Positions 40,102-50,419 are shown, numbered from the stretch's first letter. The stretch is 64,000 nt of DNA from JAZDGX01 sp964482205 (GCA_964482205.1 CAYZWI010000001.1:124001-188000), one strand, 5' to 3'. Program-made: numbers and translations. The notes: generated by a model not told the origin, from the sequence alone.

Positions 40102-40777
40102 GAGAGGCGGCGGGCATCGGCCCGGGAAGAGGATGCTCTCGACCGGGAATCAACTGGACGAATCCCGGCATTACATCGATCAGTTGCGAGCCGGGCCTCC
40201 CGAGGAGGCGATTCCGCGCCTGGCCGAGATGCTGGCCGACGAATCGTGGTACCTGCGCAAGCGCGCGGGAGAGGCGCTCGCCGCTTACGGCCCCGCCGCG
40301 GCGCCGGTGCTCGAAGAGCTCTTGAACGCCGGCCTCTGGTACACGCGCGCCGCGGCCCTGCGCGTGCTCGGGGCAATCGCCGCGCCGGGCAGCCTTCCGA
40401 AAGTCGTGACCGCCCTCGCGGATTCGAACCGCGCGATCGCCGAAGATGCGGCGCGCTCGATTCTCGACTATTGCCGGCACGGCAAGGCCGCCGCCGCGGC
40501 CAAGATCCTCCACGCGCGGGGGGGAAGCTTCCGCGACCGGGCGCTCGCGCTCGTGCAGCGCATCCATCCCGAGGGAGGCGGGCGTCTGCGGCGATTGATG
40601 CTCTCGCCGCTCATGGGCCCGGAAGGCTCGCTCTTGCCGCACGAGGAAGAGCGCCTTGCGTGGGAGGTGAATGACGCCGACTGGTCGGTCGATTGGGAAC
40701 GGCTGGGATCGGGCGAGCCGCTGCCCGAGTGGAAAGAGAATCTCATCCGCTTCCTGCGCGGAGTTCCCGACGCATGA
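40094..40777 (+). CDS. HEAT-repeat protein
   Basis: Protein of 227 residues from a GTG that has GGGAGG 7-8 bases upstream and overlaps obgE by 8 bp. Residues 30-135 contain three to four HEAT-like helical pairs (AIPRLAEMLADESWYLRKRA, PVLEELLNAGLWYTRAAALR and LPKVVTALADSNRAIAEDAA). The C-terminal 80 residues are predicted helical without a known motif. HEAT repeats mediate protein-protein contacts, and no catalytic site is visible. Its place between obgE and dprA gives no clear functional clue. It is translationally coupled to dprA by an ATGA overlap. Confidence 0.8.
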   Translation: MAERGGGHRPGKRMLSTGNQLDESRHYIDQLRAGPPEEAIPRLAEMLADESWYLRKRAGEALAAYGPAAAPVLEELLNAGLWYTRAAALRVLGAIAAPGSLPKVVTALADSNRAIAEDAARSILDYCRHGKAAAAAKILHARGGSFRDRALALVQRIHPEGGGRLRRLMLSPLMGPEGSLLPHEEERLAWEVNDADWSVDWERLGSGEPLPEWKENLIRFLRGVPDA

Positions 40778-41934
40778 GGCAGGGCGAGACGATTCTCTCT
40801 CGGCGTGGCTCCGCGTTGCCGGGCGCGCGCGCCGAGACGCCGTCTTCAGAACCCGCCGATCGCGTTTCACGCAAACCCGCCATCCATCTTTCGCGCGACG
40901 ACGCCGGCTTCCCCTCCCGGCTTCTGCCTCTTCCCCTGCGTCTCGAAGCGTTGTGGATGCGAAGCGAACTCGACGGCGCTTCGTTGCAGGAGCTGTGGAA
41001 CCAGCCGGCGGTTGCCGTGGTCGGCGCCCGCGCGGCGAGCCCCGCCGGTCTCGAAATCGCGCGTTCCCTTGGCTGGGACCTTGCCCGCGCGGGCGTGGTC
41101 GTCGTGAGCGGGATGGCGCGCGGGATCGATGCGGCCGCGCACGAAGGGGCGCTTCTCGCCGGGGGCTGGACGGTCGCGATCCTCGGCTGCGGAATCGAGG
41201 TCTGCTATCCGCCCGAGCACGGTCCGCTCGCAAAGAGAATCGCGGCCCACGGGGCGGTCATTTCCGAATGGGCCGGCGCCTTTCAGCCGCGGCCCGGGTG
41301 CTTTCCCGCGCGCAACCGCTTGATCAGCGGGCTGAGCGATGTGGTCGTGCTCGTCGAAGGGGCCGCGTCGAGCGGAGCGCTGCACACGGTGCGCTTCGCG
41401 CTGGATTTCGGACGCGAGGTCATGGCCGTCCCGCGCGATCCCACCCTTCCCGGCAGCCGCGCTCCCAATCGCCTGCTCAAGCAGGGAGCCGCGCCCGCGG
41501 TGGGAGCGGCCGATGTGATCGCCGCGCTTTCCTCGCTCTCCCCGGCCGCCGCGGCCGCTGCGGCGGGCCCGGGCGCATCGGCCGCCGCGCCCGACCCGGG
41601 CGCTTCCTCCGGCCGCGAGGATGGCTCCCCATGCGACGATTCCTCCGCCTGCGCGGCAGTGCCTCCCCACAAGAGCGCCTCTTCACGCAAGCCCGCAGCT
41701 CGTCGCCGGCGCGGGGCGCGGGAGCAGGACTCGTCTCCGCGCGCCTCGCTTTCCGATCGCATCCTCGCCTGCCTTCGTCGCGCCGGCAGCCTCTCGCTCG
41801 CCGAGCTCGCCGATCGCTTGCCCGAGGAGCCGGCCGCGAGCCTGCAGGCCGCCTTGCTGGGATTGGAAGTGGAGCGCAGGCTCACGCGCGATCGCGCGGG
41901 CCGCTTTGGCGCGCGGTCGGCCGAAGGGGAGTAG
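40774..41934 (+). CDS. dprA: DNA-processing protein DprA/Smf
   Basis: DprA (386 residues) loads RecA on incoming single-stranded DNA during natural transformation. The Rossmann-like core is recognised by VAVVGARAASPAGLEIARSL, VVVSGMARGIDAAAHEGAL, AILGCGIEVCYPPEH and ARNRLISGLSDVVVLVEGA. A long Ala/Ser/Pro-rich linker (about residues 252-325) separates it from a C-terminal winged-helix domain (LSDRILACLRRAGSLSLAEL). The N-terminal SAM-like domain is short. With the minor pilins at 31-36.6 kb this hints at DNA uptake, but dprA is also widespread in non-competent bacteria. Confidence 0.93.
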   Translation: MRQGETILSRRGSALPGARAETPSSEPADRVSRKPAIHLSRDDAGFPSRLLPLPLRLEALWMRSELDGASLQELWNQPAVAVVGARAASPAGLEIARSLGWDLARAGVVVVSGMARGIDAAAHEGALLAGGWTVAILGCGIEVCYPPEHGPLAKRIAAHGAVISEWAGAFQPRPGCFPARNRLISGLSDVVVLVEGAASSGALHTVRFALDFGREVMAVPRDPTLPGSRAPNRLLKQGAAPAVGAADVIAALSSLSPAAAAAAAGPGASAAAPDPGASSGREDGSPCDDSSACAAVPPHKSASSRKPAARRRRGAREQDSSPRASLSDRILACLRRAGSLSLAELADRLPEEPAASLQAALLGLEVERRLTRDRAGRFGARSAEGE

Positions 41935-41938
41935 GGGC

Positions 41939-42874
41939 GTGGCGGGAAAGCGCAAACGATCAGGATTCGCGCGGCGCGTGAAGCACGCGATCGAATACGC
42001 GCTGCTGCGCCTGGTGCTCTTTCTCCTGACACTGCTTCCCGTTTCCGCGTCCATGTGGGTGGCTCGCCGTCTGGGGGATTTCGCCTTCGACATCGTGCGG
42101 CTGCGCCGCCAGGTCACGCTCGAGAATCTCGAGCGCGCGCTGGGGAGCGAAACGAGCGCGGGAGAACGGCGCCGCATCGCGCGGGCGTGCTATCGCAACA
42201 TGGGCATGACCTTCATCGAGCTGACCCTGCTCGGTCCGCGCGGCATCGATGCCCTGGGCGAGCGGGTGCGCTTCATCGGGACGCGGCACTGCGCGGCCGC
42301 CGCGCGGGAAGGCAAGGGCGTCATCTACTTGACCGCCCATGTGGGAAGCTGGGAGGTCTCGGCCGCGGCGACGAGCCTGGTCGACCGCCCGCTCACGGTC
42401 GTCTTCGCCGAGCAGCGAAACCGCTTCGTGGACCGCTATGTGCGCCGCTCGCGCGAGCGCCTCGGGCTCGTGATGATCCCGGTCGGCTTCGGTCTGCGCG
42501 GCATGATGCGCGCCCTGCAAGCGGGATCTCCGATCGGCATCGCGGGCGATCAGGATGCGGGGCCCGAAGGCCTGCCCATTCCGTTTCTGGGCCGCGACGC
42601 CTCGACCGCGGTCGGCCCCGCGCGGATGGCGTATCGAACCGGCGCGCCCATCGTGATCGCGCTCGATCGCCATTTGGGCGGCGGGCGCCACGAGATCGCC
42701 TATTTCCCCTGCATTCACGCGGACCGCGCCCGGCCCGAAGAGGAGGAGACGCGCCGCATCCTGGGCGAATACGCGCGCACGCTGGAGGAATTCGTTCGCC
42801 GCCATCCCGAGCAGTATTTCTGGATGCATCGCCGCTGGAAGACGGTGTTCGCGAAGGCGGGGGGGGAGCGCTGA
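41939..42874 (+). CDS. LpxL/HtrB-type lipid A acyltransferase family protein
   Basis: Protein of 311 residues with an N-terminal membrane anchor (YALLRLVLFLLTLLPVSASM). The acyltransferase motif HVGSWE (H134, E139; the HX4E dyad) is followed by AGDQDAGPEGLPIPFLGRDA and AYRTGAPIVIAL, typical of late acyltransferases that add secondary acyl chains to lipid A at the inner membrane. The GTG start at 41939 follows the dprA stop by 4 bases. Together with lptD it argues for a lipopolysaccharide-containing outer membrane. Ornithine-lipid or other acyl acceptors cannot be excluded. Confidence 0.88.
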   Translation: MAGKRKRSGFARRVKHAIEYALLRLVLFLLTLLPVSASMWVARRLGDFAFDIVRLRRQVTLENLERALGSETSAGERRRIARACYRNMGMTFIELTLLGPRGIDALGERVRFIGTRHCAAAAREGKGVIYLTAHVGSWEVSAAATSLVDRPLTVVFAEQRNRFVDRYVRRSRERLGLVMIPVGFGLRGMMRALQAGSPIGIAGDQDAGPEGLPIPFLGRDASTAVGPARMAYRTGAPIVIALDRHLGGGRHEIAYFPCIHADRARPEEEETRRILGEYARTLEEFVRRHPEQYFWMHRRWKTVFAKAGGER

Positions 42875-43737
42875 TGCGCTGGTTGAGTTTCGGAGTGCGG
42901 GGAGGCGAGCGCCCGGGAGTCCTGCTCTCCTCCGAAGAAGTGCTCGATGTCGCGGGACAGTGGCCTCACTGGCCGCGGAATTGGGCGGCGCTGCTCGCGG
43001 CGGGAATCGACCGCCTGATCGCCGCCGAGATCGAGCGCGGGCGCTTCCACGCCTGGCATGTGAAGCCGCGCGCGAGACTCCTGCTCGCTCCGCCCGTGCC
43101 GCGACCGTCCAAGGTGATCGCGCTCGCGCGCAACTACGCCGCGCACGCGGCCGAGCAGGGACGCGCCGCCCCATCCGCTCCGCTGCTCTTCGCGAAGGCG
43201 CCCTCTTGCCTCGTCGGAGACGGGGCGGAAGTGATCGTGCCGGCGCACGAGACGCGCCCCGACTACGAAGCGGAAATGGCGCTGATCATTGGAAGGACGG
43301 CCCGCGCGGTGGAGGAGGAAGAAGCGCTGGCCTGCGTGGCCGCGATCACGGCCTTCAACGATGTCAGCGGCCGAGAAGCGCAATTCGGCGACAAGCTCTG
43401 GATGCGTGGGAAGAGCTTCGACACCTTCGGCCCAACCGGGCCCTGGGCCGTCTCGCTCGATGAAGCGGGCGACATCGACAATTTGCGAATCGAGATGCTC
43501 GTCAACGGCGAAGCGCGCCAGCGCGCGCGCACGTCGGAAATGACGGTGGGATGCGCGGACCTCGTCTCCTGGATTTCCCGCCAGATGACGCTCTATCCGG
43601 GCGACATGATCGCGACCGGCACGCCCGCCGGCGTGGGCGTCTTCCGCGATCCGCCCCTCTTCCTGCAGGACGGGGATGAGATGGAAGTCCGCCTGGAAAA
43701 CGTCGGCTCGCTGCGCAATCGCGTCGTGCGGCGCTGA
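42874..43737 (+). CDS. Fumarylacetoacetate hydrolase (FAH) family protein
   Basis: FAH-fold enzyme (287 residues), a metal-dependent hydrolase, decarboxylase or isomerase of beta-diketo acids. Motifs are VIALARNYAAHAAEQG, the metal-binding DYEAEMALIIG, ITAFNDVSGREAQ, KSFDTFGPTGPW and the C-terminal PGDMIATGTPAGVGVFRDPP, all characteristic of the family. The substrate is not predictable, and no aromatic degradation genes are adjacent. The start overlaps the previous stop (TGATG). Oxaloacetate decarboxylase-like or acylpyruvate hydrolase-like activity is possible. Confidence 0.88.
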   Translation: MRWLSFGVRGGERPGVLLSSEEVLDVAGQWPHWPRNWAALLAAGIDRLIAAEIERGRFHAWHVKPRARLLLAPPVPRPSKVIALARNYAAHAAEQGRAAPSAPLLFAKAPSCLVGDGAEVIVPAHETRPDYEAEMALIIGRTARAVEEEEALACVAAITAFNDVSGREAQFGDKLWMRGKSFDTFGPTGPWAVSLDEAGDIDNLRIEMLVNGEARQRARTSEMTVGCADLVSWISRQMTLYPGDMIATGTPAGVGVFRDPPLFLQDGDEMEVRLENVGSLRNRVVRR

Positions 43738-43772
43738 GAGCCGGGGGCGCGCCCGCGCGCATGGAAACGAAG

Positions 43773-43799
43773 CGCGGACGCCCAGCACGGGCGTCCGCG
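43773..43799. terminator. Hairpin terminator between convergent genes
   Basis: CGCGGACGCCC (43773-43783) pairs perfectly with GGGCGTCCGCG (43789-43799) over 11 bp around AGCAC, followed on the + strand by TCGGTGTTT. It is located between the FAH gene (+) and the inositol-phosphate synthase gene (-). Confidence 0.7.
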
Positions 43800-43818
43800 T
43801 CGGTGTTTCCGCACCCTG

Positions 43819-45129
<1,311 letters not shown>

Positions 45130-45231
45130 GCTTCCTCCCTGCGCGCGTGGCGCGATCTCTTCCTCAGGATGCCGGCCGGCGGGGTCGACGGCCGCATCCT
45201 TCCGACGGCGTGAACGCAGGCACGCTACGAT

Positions 45232-45259
45232 TTGCGGGACCGTGGGTCGATGCTATAGT
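45232..45259 (+). promoter_or_regulatory. Putative extended -10 promoter for the LysR-type gene
   Basis: TTGCGG (45232-45237), a 16-bp spacer, then TATAGT (45254-45259) preceded by TG in the extended -10 position. TATAGT matches the consensus at 5 of 6 positions. It stands out as AT-richer than its surroundings and lies in the ino1/lysR divergent region, where a LysR protein would be expected to bind. Confidence 0.5.
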
Positions 45260-45327
45260 TGTTATCCGACCCATAAATGGAATTGATGGCCCGCCGCCGC
45301 GCGCCCGGGCCCAAGAGGAGGAGCGAG

Positions 45328-46230
45328 ATGGACCTCGATGTCCTGCAGACCTTCGTTCTCGCCGTGCAGCTCGGCAGCTTGACCGCGGCCGGCAAGGCGC
45401 GCTTTCGCACCCAGCCGGCGATCAGCGCCCAGATCCGAAACCTCGAGCGCGAGGCGGGGGACCCCTTGCTGGTGCGCGAGGCGCGCGGCGTGCGGCCCAC
45501 GCCCGCCGGCGAGATCCTCTACGCGCGCGCCCAGGAGATTCTGCGCCAGACGCACGAGCTCGTCGGCGAGCTGCGCGCGGGGGGCTCGCTGCAAACGGGG
45601 CGGCTGCGGATCGGCGCCACCGATGTGATGGCGATCCACTTTCTCCCGCCGGTGGTCGCGAAATTCCGGCGCCTGCATCCGGGAGTGCGGCTGACCGTGG
45701 AAGTGCAGGGCTCGCGCGCGCTGGCGCGCAGGGTGAGAAACGGCGAGCTCGATCTGGCGCTCGTCACCTTGCCCGCCGAAGAGGCCGACCTGAGCGTCCT
45801 CGAGATCCACCATGAGCCGGTCTTCTTCGTCGCTTCGCCCGAGCATCCCTGGGCGGGCAGGCGCGTGACGCTCGCCGATGTGGCGCGCGAGGGAATGATC
45901 CATCACCACGGGGATTCGATCACCCGCGAGGAGATCGCGGCCGTCTTTCGCACGCAAGGGCTCGAGCCCCGGGTGACCATGGAAGTGAGCTCGCCCGAAG
46001 CGATCAAGGCCCTCGTCGCGCTCGGCCTCGGGATCGCGCCGCTGTCGCGCGCCCAAGTGACGAGCGAGATCCGCGACGGACGCCTCGTGCGCCTGCGCGT
46101 GGCGGGGTTCCGCAGCGCGCGGCGCTCGGGCGTCATCCGCCGGCGGGCCGCCCCGCCCTTGCGCGTGGTCAGCGCGTTTCTGCGGACGCTGCCGGGGAGG
46201 GCTGGTAGGCGCGCAGGCCCGCCGCAATGA
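45328..46230 (+). CDS. LysR-family transcriptional regulator
   Basis: Regulator of 300 residues. An N-terminal winged HTH (MDLDVLQTFVLAVQLGSLTA, FRTQPAISAQIRNLEREAG) is followed by a linker helix and a periplasmic-binding-protein-like effector domain (LRIGATDVMAIHFLPPVVAK, LVALGLGIAPLSRAQV). The start at 45328 is chosen because GAGGAGGAGCG lies upstream and the conserved first helix begins there; the ATG at 45277 would add 17 residues. By position it may regulate the divergent ino1 or itself. The effector is unknown. Its 3' end overlaps the convergent aminotransferase gene by 62 bp. Confidence 0.9.
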   Translation: MDLDVLQTFVLAVQLGSLTAAGKARFRTQPAISAQIRNLEREAGDPLLVREARGVRPTPAGEILYARAQEILRQTHELVGELRAGGSLQTGRLRIGATDVMAIHFLPPVVAKFRRLHPGVRLTVEVQGSRALARRVRNGELDLALVTLPAEEADLSVLEIHHEPVFFVASPEHPWAGRRVTLADVAREGMIHHHGDSITREEIAAVFRTQGLEPRVTMEVSSPEAIKALVALGLGIAPLSRAQVTSEIRDGRLVRLRVAGFRSARRSGVIRRRAAPPLRVVSAFLRTLPGRAGRRAGPPQ

Positions 46231-47383
46231 TCCCGATCGCGCGGCGCAGCTTCGGCTCTTCCAGCACATAGGCGATCCGGACCTCGTTCGCGCCCACGCC
46301 CGGCGAAGCGTAGAAGCCGTTTCCCGGCGCGAGCATGGTCGTCTCGCCGTCCATGTGGAAGTCCGTCAGCATCCAGCGCACGAAATCCTCGGCGTCGTCG
46401 ACGGGCAGCCGCGCCATGACATAGAAGGCGCCTTCCGGCTTGCGGCAGAGGACCCCCGGGATGCGCGCGAGCTCTTCCAACACCGCGTCGCGGCGGCGGC
46501 GGTATTCCTTCACGATGGCTTCGTAGTACTCCGCCGGAAGATCCAGCGCGGCCGCGCCCATGATCTGTCCGAGCGTGGGCGGCGAGAGGCGCGCCTGGGC
46601 GAACTTGAGCGCCGCGCCGATGACTTCCCGGTTGCGCGAAGCGATGCATCCGATCCGCGCCCCGCACACGCTGAAGCGCTTGGAGAGACTGTCGACCATG
46701 ATCGCCCGGTCGTGCAGGTCGGGATAGCTCAGGATGGGAATCGGCTCCTGGTCGGCGTAGCAGAACTCGCGATAGACCTCGTCGACGATGAGATAGAGGT
46801 TCCGTTCGCGCGCGATCGCCGCGGCCCTGTCGAGCTCGTCGCGCGTGTAGATGTGGCCCGTCGGATTGCACGGGTTGCAGATCAGCAGCGCCCGCGTGCG
46901 GGGCGTGATCTTCTCCTCGATCGCCGCGCGCGCAGGAAGCGCGTATCCGTCTTCCGCGCGCGAAGTGACCGGCGAGACGCGAACGCCGAGCAGCGCGGCG
47001 TAGCCGTTGTAGTTGGCGTAGAGCGGTTCGGGGATGATGACTTCATCGCCGGGATCGCTGATCGCGGCGAGCGCGAAGAGAATCGCCTCGCTGCCCGCCG
47101 TCGTGATGAGGATTTCCTCGCGGCCGAGGGCCAGGCCGTGGCGCGCGTAGTAGCGGCGCTGGGCATCGACGAATTCCGCGATGCCTCCCGAGGGGCTGTA
47201 GCTCAGCACTTCGATCTTCGTCTTGCGCAGGGCGTCCCACATGACCCCGGGCGTGGGGATGTCGGGCTGGCCGATGTTCAGGTGATAGACCTTCCGCCCC
47301 TGGGCCTTCGCCTGGTCGGCGAGCGGGACGAGCTTGCGAATGGGCGACGGAGGAGCGACGCGCGCGCGCTTCGAGAGGTCCAT
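46169..47383 (-). CDS. Pyridoxal phosphate-dependent class I aminotransferase (AspC-like)
   Basis: Aminotransferase of fold type I (404 residues), probably aspartate- or broad-specificity. It shows KVYHLNIGQPDIPTPGVMWD, TTAGSEAILFALAAISDPGD, ICNPCNPTGHIYTRDEL (PLP-contacting Asn), LIVDEVYREF, and the Schiff-base lysine in DSLSKRFSVCGARIG. The start at 47383 is preferred since GGGGAG is 8 bases upstream; the ATG two codons earlier (47389) sits too close. It converges on the LysR gene with a 62-bp overlap. Context gives no substrate. Confidence 0.9.
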   Translation of the reverse strand: MDLSKRARVAPPSPIRKLVPLADQAKAQGRKVYHLNIGQPDIPTPGVMWDALRKTKIEVLSYSPSGGIAEFVDAQRRYYARHGLALGREEILITTAGSEAILFALAAISDPGDEVIIPEPLYANYNGYAALLGVRVSPVTSRAEDGYALPARAAIEEKITPRTRALLICNPCNPTGHIYTRDELDRAAAIARERNLYLIVDEVYREFCYADQEPIPILSYPDLHDRAIMVDSLSKRFSVCGARIGCIASRNREVIGAALKFAQARLSPPTLGQIMGAAALDLPAEYYEAIVKEYRRRRDAVLEELARIPGVLCRKPEGAFYVMARLPVDDAEDFVRWMLTDFHMDGETTMLAPGNGFYASPGVGANEVRIAYVLEEPKLRRAIGIIAAGLRAYQPSPAASAETR

Positions 47384-47491
47384 GAACATTTCTCCCCAGC
47401 CCTTTGGCTGATTTGAGGATCCGGGCCCGAGACCCCGCCGCGCGCTCGCTTCGCGCAAGCATCCGCGCGCAAATCGGGGCTCAAGAGCCGC

Positions 47492-47827
47492 CTACTTGAA
47501 GCCGATCTCACGAGGGGGCGGGAACTCGGCCGCCCCCGGGATCTTTCCGTGCTTTTGCTCGAACCCGTCCAGGTTCTTCTGGAGCGCGTTCAGCAGCGAC
47601 TTCGCATTCTGCGGAGTCATGATGATGCGCGCGTAGACCTTCGCCTTGGGCGCGCCCGGCAGGACGCGGGCGAAATCGAAGATGAACTCGGAGGAGGAGT
47701 GGGTCATCAGGACCAGGTTCGAGTAGATGCCTTCGGCCTCCCGCTCGGGAAGCTCGACTTGTATCTGCTGGGCCGGACGCTGCCCCGCCGGGGGCTTGTC
47801 TTGCGAATCCTTGCCGAGAATCCCCAT
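47492..47827 (-). CDS. DUF3467-family small protein
   Basis: Protein of 111 residues from ATG 47827 (GGAGGAAGCGA upstream). The core IQVELPEREAEGIYSNLVLM, then HSSSEFIFDFARVLPGAPKA and KVYARIIMTPQNAKSLLNAL, matches the conserved DUF3467 pattern nearly end to end. The family is small, cytosolic and uncharacterised. The N-terminal 25 residues are polar and variable. The gene is divergent from the kinase-like gene at 47947 and 108 bp downstream of the aminotransferase start; nothing else informs its role. Confidence 0.82.
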   Translation of the reverse strand: MGILGKDSQDKPPAGQRPAQQIQVELPEREAEGIYSNLVLMTHSSSEFIFDFARVLPGAPKAKVYARIIMTPQNAKSLLNALQKNLDGFEQKHGKIPGAAEFPPPREIGFK

Positions 47828-47946
47828 TCGCTTCCTCCAATGTCCGCGCGTCGAGCCCGCCTCGACGCTCGTGATCGCAGGCGAACACAGGTTGCACGCT
47901 CCCGGCCGGCCCACTCGAGGCCGGACCGCTCGAGGGAGGATCGCTC

Positions 47947-49869
47947 ATGCCATCCAGGGAACGGGACGGGCTTCGCGAACCGCGCGCTTCACATGCCCCA
48001 GGCGTGACGAACGAGTATAGCAAAGCGCGGCGGGCGGGTCACAGGGAATTGGCGGCGGCGTTCGAAGGCGCGCTCGCCCTGTGCAAGTCGGCCGAGAAGT
48101 GCGAAGCGGCCGACGCGGCCCTGGCGTTGCTGACTTCCGCCCAAGGGCTCGGGTTCCGTCGCGCCGCGTGCCTGTTGCTGGATCCGACCGGCACGACCCT
48201 GGCCGGCGCCGGCGCCGCGCGAAGGGCGCGCAGCGGCGCGGGCGATTCGCGATTCGCGGGCCTGGTACGCGCGCTGCGCCTCTCCACCGCGGACGCCGCC
48301 CAGAATCCGTTGCTCGCCGTGATGGCCGACGGCGAGCCGCGCCATTTGAGCGCCGGCGAAGTGCGCCGCAGCCTCGGCCGGCAGGCCGAGCGGATCTCAG
48401 GCGATCGTTTCTGGTGGGCGGTTTCGGTGCGCGGAGGAGGCCATCCGCTCGGAGTCCTTCTTCTCGAAGAGGCCGGGCTCGCGGCCGCGACCTGGGCGCG
48501 CAGGGCCTCGCTGGCCTCGGCCCTTGCTGGCCACCTCGGGCTCGCGATCGCGCTGCGCGACACCGAGCGTTCCGCGCTCGACCTCACCGCCGAGATTCGT
48601 TCGCTGCACGAAACGATGCGGGCGATGCTGGCGGCGGGAAATCTTCCCGACCTGCTGCAACTGTGGGGGCGGACCGCGCTGCGCGCCACCGGGGCGGCGA
48701 GCGTGATCCTCTGGACCTACGACGAGCCTGCCTCCCGGCTCGAGCTCGCTCTCCACCTCGCGATCGACAAGGACCATTCCCTGGAAGAGTGGCTGCCGAA
48801 GTTCGACCCGCTCGCGCGGGCGGTGCTGGCCGAGAATTCGTATCACCACCTGGACGACTTGCGCGCGCGCACGGAGCTCGAACTGGAACGGCATCCGCAG
48901 CCGCTTCCCGCGCTCACCTTCCCGTTGATCGCCTTCGGCGATCTGGTGGGGGCCGGGTTGCTGATCGCGAGGAGCGACGGGCCCGCGTCGCCGGGCCGCT
49001 TTCCTCCGCAAGCGGAGAGCTTCGCTTCGATGCTCTCCGGCTTCGCGGCGGTGAGCATCGCCAACGCGCGTCTCGCCGATCGCGTGCGGATGGGCGAGCG
49101 CCAGTTGCGCGAGACCCAACAAGCGCTGCTCGGGGCCGAGAAGCGCGCCGCGCGGGGAGATCTCGCCGGCGAACAGGGCAAGGAGATCCGCGCGGCCGCG
49201 ACGGCGATCGCCGGCTTCGCGCGCCGGCTCGAGCGCGAGCTCGACGACGAAACCCAGCGCGAATACGTGCAGGTGATTCTTCGCGAGACGGCGAAAGTCG
49301 GGGAGATTCTGGATGTCCAAGAGCAGGCGTCGCGCGAGAGCGGGCCGCGTCTGGCGATCTGCCGCCTGAACGAGCTCGTGCACCTCGCGGTCTCGGGGGT
49401 GCACGAACGCCTGCGCGAGCAGGGCGTGACGCTCGAGGAAGTGTACGCCGAGCAGATGCCCGAAATGCTCCTCGATCCCGAGCGCATCGGCCAGATGACG
49501 GGCAACCTTCTGCGAAGCGCGCTCGGCGGCCTCGGGCGCGGAGAGACGCTTCGCATCGAAACCCTGCTGCAGGGCGATCGCGCGCTCCTCGAGATCGCCC
49601 ACACCGGCGCGGCGCTGCCCGGCGAGGCGCTCGAACAACTCTTCAGCCCCTTCACCACGCTGCAGGCGGCGGGCGCGGGGCTCGCGCTCGCGCTGGCGCA
49701 CCAGATCGTGCGCGAGCACGGAGGCGAAATCTCCGTGCGCGGCGAGGACGAGTGGCGAACGATCTTCACGGTCACCTTTCCCATTTCGGAAAACCAGGAC
49801 CGTCGCCGGTCGGGCGACCGGCGGCGGGGGGGCGACCGGAGGCGCGGGTCCGGACGGGCCCGGGAATAG
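47947..49869 (+). CDS. GAF-domain protein with degenerate histidine-kinase core
   Basis: Soluble protein of 640 residues. Two GAF-like sensory domains (about 30-205 and 225-380) are followed by a coiled coil (RMGERQLRETQQALLGAEKR) and a kinase-like core. The core is degenerate. The H-box reads LAGEQGKEIRAAATAIAGFA, with Lys where the phospho-acceptor His belongs. The N-box reads GNLLRSALGGL, with the catalytic Asn replaced by Ser. G1 reads IAHTGAAL, with His for Asp. The C-terminal QLFSPFTTL and GAGLALALAHQIVREHGGEI are kept, so the fold is probably intact without catalysis. The tail is highly basic (about residues 618-640). GGAGGATCGCTC precedes the ATG. It is followed 62 bp later by a receiver-like gene that also lacks its Asp. 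Confidence 0.8.
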   Translation: MPSRERDGLREPRASHAPGVTNEYSKARRAGHRELAAAFEGALALCKSAEKCEAADAALALLTSAQGLGFRRAACLLLDPTGTTLAGAGAARRARSGAGDSRFAGLVRALRLSTADAAQNPLLAVMADGEPRHLSAGEVRRSLGRQAERISGDRFWWAVSVRGGGHPLGVLLLEEAGLAAATWARRASLASALAGHLGLAIALRDTERSALDLTAEIRSLHETMRAMLAAGNLPDLLQLWGRTALRATGAASVILWTYDEPASRLELALHLAIDKDHSLEEWLPKFDPLARAVLAENSYHHLDDLRARTELELERHPQPLPALTFPLIAFGDLVGAGLLIARSDGPASPGRFPPQAESFASMLSGFAAVSIANARLADRVRMGERQLRETQQALLGAEKRAARGDLAGEQGKEIRAAATAIAGFARRLERELDDETQREYVQVILRETAKVGEILDVQEQASRESGPRLAICRLNELVHLAVSGVHERLREQGVTLEEVYAEQMPEMLLDPERIGQMTGNLLRSALGGLGRGETLRIETLLQGDRALLEIAHTGAALPGEALEQLFSPFTTLQAAGAGLALALAHQIVREHGGEISVRGEDEWRTIFTVTFPISENQDRRRSGDRRRGGDRRRGSGRARE

Positions 49870-49931
49870 CGCCGGCCGGCGCACCCGTAGGCGACTGCCA
49901 CGCAGTCGCAGGACAAGAAAGGGGACGCAGC

Positions 49932-50375
49932 ATGTTCCACCATCGCATGGAACCCTGGCAGGGAACTTTCACGAGACGAATGCCCGCTCCGGCCGGCCAG
50001 CGCGTGCTCCTGATCGACGGCGACGCAGAGTACCGCGGCCGCCTCGCGCGCGCGCTCACCGAGGAAGGCTATCGCGTGGCGGCGGCCGAGACCTGGCAAC
50101 AGGTCCTCGGCGAACTGACCGGGCACGAGCCGCCCGACGCGGTCGTGCTCGCCTCGGAACTTCAGTGCGGGGGAGTGCGTGATCTCTTGAGCCAGGTGCT
50201 CGCGCACGACCCCGATCTCACGGTGCTCTTGAGCGCTCCGCACGGAGGCTTCTGGTCGGACTTCTCCTCCTGGGGCGCGGACGAGTACGTGATCAAGTCG
50301 AGCGACGCCGATGAACTGAAGCGCAAACTCGCACGCGCCCTCGCCCGGCGCGCCGCTCCGGGACGGGCGGCCTGA
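49932..50375 (+). CDS. Receiver-like protein lacking the phospho-acceptor aspartate
   Basis: Single-domain protein of 147 residues with the CheY-like pattern: RVLLIDGDAEYRGRLARALT (acidic D29 and D31) and the conserved lysine in DEYVIKSSDADEL. The strand that should end in the phosphorylated Asp reads PDAVVLASELQCGG, placing Ala74 there. It is therefore a pseudo-receiver. An N-terminal extension of about 22 residues has no motif. AGGGGACGC lies upstream of the ATG. It probably works with the kinase-like protein encoded just before it. The tRNA promoter follows. Confidence 0.78.
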   Translation: MFHHRMEPWQGTFTRRMPAPAGQRVLLIDGDAEYRGRLARALTEEGYRVAAAETWQQVLGELTGHEPPDAVVLASELQCGGVRDLLSQVLAHDPDLTVLLSAPHGGFWSDFSSWGADEYVIKSSDADELKRKLARALARRAAPGRAA

Positions 50376-50390
50376 CGGGCCAAAAAGCAG

Positions 50391-50419
50391 TTGCCCCCGG
50401 TCGTCCGGATGCCTAGTCT
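50391..50419 (+). promoter_or_regulatory. Putative promoter of the tRNA-Phe/tRNA-Thr genes
   Basis: TTGCCC (50391-50396), a 17-bp spacer, TAGTCT (50414-50419), 15 bp before the tRNA-Phe gene. It has the same form as the elements at 5114 and 52807. Confidence 0.45.
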
